This document shows, piece after piece, positions 59,339 through 64,000 of a stretch of DNA of 64,000 bases. Within the stretch, counting starts at the first letter, position 1; every line of letters starts with the position of its first letter. A program made the translations under genes and the position numbers. Below the pieces are notes generated by a model, which saw only the letters and a list, made by a program, of their open reading frames with translations, did not search any database and was not told the origin of the DNA. The DNA comes from Asticcacaulis biprosthecium C19. Its GTDB lineage: Bacteria > Pseudomonadota > Alphaproteobacteria > Caulobacterales > Caulobacteraceae. The stretch spans positions 303,774 to 367,773 of the forward strand of contig NZ_GL883080.1 in assembly GCF_000204015.1 (NCBI RefSeq), read 5' to 3'.

Positions 59339-59992
59339 ATGCGTGCGTCCCGTTTCGTTCTTGCCCTTGGCCTGATGATGGCCCTTCCGTGCGCCGCTTT
59401 GGCGCAGGCCAGTGACGAGGTGGTGGCTGCCAAGGCCCGCACCAAATTGCCGACCCAGGCCGAAATCGCCGCCTCCGGAGCGGACGATACCATCGCCAAG
59501 CCGGTCACGACCGACGATCAGATCATCGCCTGGCTCAACAACGCCCCAAAGATCGAGCGCGAAGGCCGCGGCGATGGCCTGTGGAGCGACCGTGATGGTG
59601 AGGGTAAACGCAAGATCCACGGCGGTGCCGGGGTCAGCATCGGCACCGGCGGTTACCGCAGCGGCTATGTCTACACCTTGATCCCGGTTGGCGACGACGG
59701 CCTACTGGGCCTGTCCTACAGCCAGACCGATTACGGAACGAACGGTAACTGGGGCTACGGCTACGACGACTATCCCGGATACGGCTATCCCGGTGCGTAC
59801 GGGCATCGCTATGGCCGCGGCGGTGCCACTTCGCAGTCGTTTGGCCTGTCACTGGACATGTCCGACGGGGCCCGTGACGCTTCGGGCACCCCACGAGACT
59901 GCGCGCCGGGCTTCCGTGTCGCCGGCGCCTACACCGAACCGCTTTGGGTGCGCAATCTGCGCGCGGACGGCGGTTGCCTGCCAGGCGATTGA
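59339..59992 (+). CDS. Hypothetical exported Gly/Tyr-rich protein
   Basis: A 217-residue protein. Start ATG 59339, behind GGAGG. Signal peptide MRASRFVLALGLMMALPCAALAQ. The mature part includes helical EVVAAKARTKLPTQAEIAAS, then a low-complexity Tyr/Gly tract (NWGYGYDDYPGYGYPGAYGHRYGRGG) and two late Cys. The low-complexity tract suggests a surface or matrix role. No family recognised. Immediately after it lies an 11-base C run (60005-60015). Confidence 0.7.
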   Translation: MRASRFVLALGLMMALPCAALAQASDEVVAAKARTKLPTQAEIAASGADDTIAKPVTTDDQIIAWLNNAPKIEREGRGDGLWSDRDGEGKRKIHGGAGVSIGTGGYRSGYVYTLIPVGDDGLLGLSYSQTDYGTNGNWGYGYDDYPGYGYPGAYGHRYGRGGATSQSFGLSLDMSDGARDASGTPRDCAPGFRVAGAYTEPLWVRNLRADGGCLPGD

Positions 59993-60055
59993 GCCGGACG
60001 CGCGCCCCCCCCCCCTGACGCCCGGTACCCGCTGTCTCCACAGCCATAGGCGCAA

Positions 60056-60481
60056 TCAGGACGTGCCGAGGCGCTCGCGTAGTTCGGCTTCCTTGGCCAG
60101 TATCTCGCCGGTCGGGTCCTGTTCGGCGAAGTCCTCGGAGTCGAAGACGGGGCGAATCTCGATCACGCTATCGGTCAGCATCGGGTTGGGGCAACGCTTG
60201 ACCCAGTCGATGGCGTCCTGAAGGTCGCGAACCTTCCACAGCCAGAAGCCGGCGATCAGTTCCTTGGTCTCGGCAAACGGGCCATCGGTGACCAGACGTT
60301 TGTCGCCGGAAAACAGGACGCGGGCGCCTTCCTTCGACGGCTTCAGGCCTTCGCCGGCCAGCATGATGCCGGCGTCGACAAGATCTTCATTGTACTTGCC
60401 CATAGCCATCAGCAGCTCAGTGGTGGGCATGACAGCGGCTTCGGAATCGGCCGTCGCCTTAACAATCACCATGACTTTCAT
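60056..60481 (-). CDS. YCII/DGPF-domain protein, second copy
   Basis: A 141-residue protein with the same fold as the DGPF protein at 52.7 kb but distinct: MKVMVIVKATADSEAAVMPTTELLMAMGKYNEDLVDAGIMLAGEGLKPSKEG, then RLVTDGPFAETKELIAGFWLWKVRDLQDAIDWVKRCP. It stands alone, with no sigma gene next to it. No ECF42-like promoter was found in its upstream region. Confidence 0.9.
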   Translation of the reverse strand: MKVMVIVKATADSEAAVMPTTELLMAMGKYNEDLVDAGIMLAGEGLKPSKEGARVLFSGDKRLVTDGPFAETKELIAGFWLWKVRDLQDAIDWVKRCPNPMLTDSVIEIRPVFDSEDFAEQDPTGEILAKEAELRERLGTS

Positions 60482-60715
60482 AGGTTACTCTCCATCTGGT
60501 CTTGCCCGGCGACACCATGTCATCGCGGCCGGTTCTGTCAACATGACGAACGGTCATGGCGCGATCCTACATCCGGACGAATATTTTTTTGCAATGGCGC
60601 GAACCCAGTTATCACACGGTCGTGACTGTCCTAAGACTTTATTCAGCATAAATGTTAACCCGCTGTCAGACTCGGGCTGGGCAAGCTCCCCCGGGTCGAA
60701 TTCTGCGGGGATACC

Positions 60716-62557
60716 ATGGCGGACGAAATTCCAGATGTCATCACGACGGGAGAGGCCGAAACGGCGCCGGCGCCCGAAGCCAGGTCTACACGCCGTAAAC
60801 GCGACAAGATCTTTACCGGGCTGGGCGTCACGGCCTCGGCGGCACTGCTGGCGGCCTGCGGCGGCAGCAGCGGGGGCGCCGGCGGTGGCAGCGCGGCCGG
60901 GAGTTCGGCAGCAGGTGGCAACTCCATCCTCAATGCTATTGGTCTCGGCGGCCTGGGCGGACCCACTGGCGCCTTGCAGGCGCCAACCGAAAACGAAGCT
61001 GCGCGCTTCCTCAGCCACGCCACCTTCGGTCCGACCATGGCCGAGATCCGGCAAGTCCAGTCGCTTGGCTACGACGGTTGGCTGAACCAGCAATTCATCG
61101 CACCGCGCCGCGATACCCATTTCGGCTATGTCACGCGCGGCGGACCGCTGAACTGCGGCACCTGCGATCGGATGTATGTCAACGCCTTCCTGGAAAGCCT
61201 GTGGCAGCAGGTGGCCGAGGACGCTGACTCCCTGCGCCAGCGCATTGCCTTCACCCTTACCGAGCTCTTTGTCGTCTCCGAGGTCAACAGCCCGCTGGAA
61301 GGTAATGCCCACGCCCTGGCCAGCTATCTCGACATGCTGGCTGACCGCTGTTTTGGCAATTTCCGCCAGCTTCTGGAGGGCGTCGCCCTGCACCCGGCCA
61401 TGGGGCATTACCTGTCGCATATCCGCAATGAGAAGGAAGACGCTACGACCGGCCGCATTCCGGACGAGAACTTTGCCCGCGAAGTCATGCAGTTGTTCAC
61501 CATCGGGCTGTGGGAGCTGAACGTGGACGGCACCCGGCGCAAATCGACCCTCGGCAAGGATATCCCGACCTACACCCAGAAGGACATCTCCGGCATGGCC
61601 AAGGTGTTCACCGGCTGGAGCTGGGGCGGGCCGGACGACAATATCCACCGCTGGTACGGCTGGCCGATCGATGAGGTCGAGACCGTACGCTGGGATCTGC
61701 CGATGCGGCACTACCAGCAGTTCGCCTCGGTCAGCGAAAAGCGTATCATCCGTAAGGTGGTCATACCCGCCAACACCGGCGCCGTCGACACGATGCGGAT
61801 CGCGCTGGACACCCTGTTCAACCATCCAAATGTCGGGCCCTTCATCGGCAAGCAACTGATCCAGCGGCTTGTCACCTCCAACCCGTCGCCGGAATATGTC
61901 AGCCGGGTGGCAAAGAAGTTCAACAACAATGGCGAGGGCGTGCGCGGTGATATGCGCGCGGTTATTCGTGCCATCCTGACCGATATGGAGGCGACCAGCG
62001 AGACCTCGATGATGTCCGACCGTAGTGGCAAGATCCGTGAGCCGATCATTCGCTTCGGCAGCTGGCTGCGGGCCTTCGGCGCCCGCTCGACCACCGGCAT
62101 CTACCCCATCTGGAACCTCGAAGACACGGTGTGGAGCATCGGCCAGAACCCGCTGCGCGCGCCATCGGTGTTCAACTGGTTCCGGCCGGACTATGCTCCC
62201 CAGGGCGAGATCGCCGACGCCGGCCTGGTGGCACCGGAATTCCAGATCGCCCATGAAACGACCGTGACCGGATGGGCCAATTTCGCCTTTTCGACCGCCT
62301 TCTACGGCCATGGCTGGGACGAGAACCGCATCTCCGCCAGCTATGCCGAGGAACTGCCCTTGGCCGATGATCCGCCGCGCCTGGTTGACCGGGTCAACCT
62401 GCTGCTGACCGGCCGTCAGCTGGACCGCGAATCTCACACCCTGATCCTGGAAGCCGTCGAAAGCTTTCCTCTGGACGCCGAGAACGGCCGCTATATCCGG
62501 TGCGCCCTGTGCGTTGCCATGACCATGATTTCCCCGCAATTCCAGATGCAGAGATAG
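60716..62557 (+). CDS. DUF1800 protein
   Basis: A 613-residue exported protein. The N-terminus combines RRKRDKIF with a lipobox-like LLAACGG, so Tat or Sec export as a lipoprotein is likely. A Gly/Ser-rich linker is followed by the DUF1800 core EAARFLSHATFGPTMAEIRQVQSLGYDGWLNQQFI, a middle NFAREVMQLFTIGLWELNVDG, and later LFNHPNVGPFIGKQLIQRLVTSNPSPEYVSRVA. DUF1800 genes are always seen with DUF1501 partners; a surface or outer-membrane role is suspected. 4 bp separate it from the next gene. Confidence 0.92.
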   Translation: MADEIPDVITTGEAETAPAPEARSTRRKRDKIFTGLGVTASAALLAACGGSSGGAGGGSAAGSSAAGGNSILNAIGLGGLGGPTGALQAPTENEAARFLSHATFGPTMAEIRQVQSLGYDGWLNQQFIAPRRDTHFGYVTRGGPLNCGTCDRMYVNAFLESLWQQVAEDADSLRQRIAFTLTELFVVSEVNSPLEGNAHALASYLDMLADRCFGNFRQLLEGVALHPAMGHYLSHIRNEKEDATTGRIPDENFAREVMQLFTIGLWELNVDGTRRKSTLGKDIPTYTQKDISGMAKVFTGWSWGGPDDNIHRWYGWPIDEVETVRWDLPMRHYQQFASVSEKRIIRKVVIPANTGAVDTMRIALDTLFNHPNVGPFIGKQLIQRLVTSNPSPEYVSRVAKKFNNNGEGVRGDMRAVIRAILTDMEATSETSMMSDRSGKIREPIIRFGSWLRAFGARSTTGIYPIWNLEDTVWSIGQNPLRAPSVFNWFRPDYAPQGEIADAGLVAPEFQIAHETTVTGWANFAFSTAFYGHGWDENRISASYAEELPLADDPPRLVDRVNLLLTGRQLDRESHTLILEAVESFPLDAENGRYIRCALCVAMTMISPQFQMQR

Positions 62558-62561
62558 GCAG

Positions 62562-63965
62562 ATGAGCGACGACACGCACGATAAGCCCGTGGCAGCGCCT
62601 GCCATCCACAAGGGGATCAGCCGGCGCCTGGCCATGCAGATGGCGGGAGCCGCCGGCGGTTCCGCCTTCCTGACGCAACTGGCCGCAGCCGGCGGCGCGG
62701 CGGCCCAGACGGCCAATGACTACAAGGCCCTGGTCTGCGTATTCCTGTATGGCGGCAACGACCAGTCGAACACGATCATACCCTACGAGACCAATGCCTA
62801 TGCCCGCTACCAACTGGCGCGGCCAACCCTCGCCATTCCGCGTAACACCCTGTTGCCCATCAACCCGGTCGGCTATACCGGTCCGGCCCTCGCCATGTCG
62901 CCGCATCTGCGCGGTATCCGCTCGCTCTACGGTCAGGGCCGGGCAACCATCGTCGCCAATGTCGGGACCCTGGCCTATCCGGTGACCCGGGCACAATACG
63001 AAGGCAACAGCCGGCCCTTGCCGTTTCAGCTGTTTTCGCACTCCGACCAGACCGGGCAGTGGCAGAGCGGTCTGCCCGACAAGACGTCGCGCACCGGCTG
63101 GCTGGGGCGTATCGGCGATATGATGGCGGCGGGTTTCAACTCGCCCAATGCCATTTCCATCGCCATGTCGATCGCGGGCAATAACGCCATCCAGACCGGC
63201 GCCTCAACCATCCAGTACCAGATCACGCCCTGGGGGCCGATCCGGGTCGATCCGATCAACAGCTGGGGACCGTTGTGGCAGGCGCCGCAGGCGACCGAGA
63301 ACATCCGCTCCATGCTGCTGCGTCAGAATGGACATATGATCTCGCGCGGATTCTCGGCCATCTATAACCGCGCCGTCGAGTCGGAACAGAAGCTCTCGCG
63401 GGCGCTGAATTCGGCGCCGACGCTGACCACGGTGTTCCCCAACAACTACCTCGGCGCCCAGGCGCGTATGGTGGCGCGGCTGATCTCCATCCAGCAACAA
63501 CTGGGCCAGCGCCGTCAGATCTATTTCATCGCTGCCGGCGGCTATGACTTCCACGACAACCTGTTGACCGAGCAGGGCGAGCGGCTGACCGAACTGGATG
63601 GCGCCCTGACGTCGCTTTACAACGCGACCGTGGAACTGGGGATGGCGTCGAACGTGACGACCTTTACGGCGTCCGATTTCGGCCGGGCGCTTCAGCATAA
63701 CGGTCGTGGCAGCGACCACGGCTGGGGCGCGCACCACTTTGTCATCGGCGGCGCGGTGCGTGGCCGGCGGATTGCGGGCAAGATGCCGACCGTGGATCTG
63801 GATACGGACACCGATGCCGGGCAGGGGCGGCTGATCCCGACAACGTCGGTGGATCAGTATGCGGCGACCCTGGCGCGGTGGTTCGGCGTCCCAGCCAGCG
63901 AGCTGTCGACCATCATGCCGAACATCGGCCGGTTCTCGAACTCGAACCTCGGTTTTATGGTTTAG
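62562..63965 (+). CDS. DUF1501 protein (Tat-exported)
   Basis: A 467-residue protein with a twin-arginine signal (SRRLAMQMAGAAGGSAFLTQLAAA). The mature core is an alkaline-phosphatase-like fold: LVCVFLYGGNDQSNTIIPY, SHSDQTGQWQSGLPD, TFTASDFGRALQHNGRGSDHGWGAHHFVIGGAVRG with candidate metal ligands. Its pairing with DUF1800 is the norm. The substrate is unknown. It ends 35 bp before the window edge. Confidence 0.92.
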   Translation: MSDDTHDKPVAAPAIHKGISRRLAMQMAGAAGGSAFLTQLAAAGGAAAQTANDYKALVCVFLYGGNDQSNTIIPYETNAYARYQLARPTLAIPRNTLLPINPVGYTGPALAMSPHLRGIRSLYGQGRATIVANVGTLAYPVTRAQYEGNSRPLPFQLFSHSDQTGQWQSGLPDKTSRTGWLGRIGDMMAAGFNSPNAISIAMSIAGNNAIQTGASTIQYQITPWGPIRVDPINSWGPLWQAPQATENIRSMLLRQNGHMISRGFSAIYNRAVESEQKLSRALNSAPTLTTVFPNNYLGAQARMVARLISIQQQLGQRRQIYFIAAGGYDFHDNLLTEQGERLTELDGALTSLYNATVELGMASNVTTFTASDFGRALQHNGRGSDHGWGAHHFVIGGAVRGRRIAGKMPTVDLDTDTDAGQGRLIPTTSVDQYAATLARWFGVPASELSTIMPNIGRFSNSNLGFMV

Positions 63966-64000
63966 AAAAGGCCGCCAAATTTTACCTCTCGCCGCCTACG

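Noticed and set aside
60554..62716. 720-codon minus-strand opening opposite DUF1800
   Set aside because: Antisense to a gene with DUF1800 motifs; composition is shadow-like and it crosses the start regions of two genes.

Overview
The window reads as chromosomal DNA of a Caulobacteraceae-type alphaproteobacterium. Brevundimonas/Caulobacter/Asticcacaulis-like gene content is the best fit, and Asticcacaulis is my guess. The support is two large TonB-dependent receptors, GANTC (CcrM-type) sites, an alphaproteobacterial order trmL-petA-petB-petC, an EnvZ/OmpR-type pair, and high GC with strong third-position bias. Most of the window is ordinary core genome. There are three accessory blocks: a retron island (about 1.5-6.2 kb), a sugar-acid catabolic cluster (6.3-14.7 kb) and a polysaccharide-utilisation cluster (42-49.5 kb).

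Region 1 (1-6.2 kb): a LysR-type regulator tail and an unknown 350-residue protein lead into an AT-richer minus-strand operon. It encodes a phosphoribosyltransferase-fold protein (PRTase), a winged-helix protein, a structured non-coding RNA and a retron reverse transcriptase. The RT carries both retron hallmarks (NAxxH and VTG). Between the winged-helix gene and the RT gene I find a perfect 11-bp a1/a2 inverted repeat enclosing five consecutive hairpins, with the A-G-C that holds the branching guanosine directly after a1. This tripartite system (ncRNA, RT, PRTase plus winged-helix effector) is the most interesting object in the window. Upstream of it lies a cluster of five GANTC sites, then a lipoprotein gene and a 335-bp palindromic element.

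Region 2 (6.3-14.7 kb): a TonB-dependent receptor, MFS transporter, COG3618 lactonase, aldo/keto reductase and enolase-superfamily dehydratase face a divergent FadR-type regulator. Together they look like oxidative (non-phosphorylative) breakdown of a deoxy-sugar or aldose, with L-fucose my first guess. Region 3 (14.8-41.9 kb) is mostly housekeeping: rplY, prs, pgeF, a MidA-type methyltransferase, lgt, a ubiK-like gene, proC, a phytase, a two-component pair, a nucleoside transporter, a GST, an Mla-type lipid transport operon, trmL, petABC, ychF and pth. Two frame interruptions occur here: a broken small secreted protein at 28.7-29.0 kb, and an apparent +1 insertion in a C5 run at the start of the Mla permease.

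Region 4 (41.9-49.5 kb) is a minus-strand locus: TonB receptor, MFS transporter, right-handed beta-helix enzyme and GH28-like enzyme. It probably handles plant cell-wall polysaccharide. An 11-bp element upstream of its beta-helix gene is identical to one upstream of the region 2 receptor. Region 5 (49.8-64 kb) holds an outer-membrane barrel, a PaaK-like ligase, OsmC, an ECF42-type sigma factor with its DGPF partner and a matching promoter, a GT39-like glycosyltransferase, a TetR-controlled membrane pair, an acyltransferase-like membrane protein and a DUF1800/DUF1501 pair.
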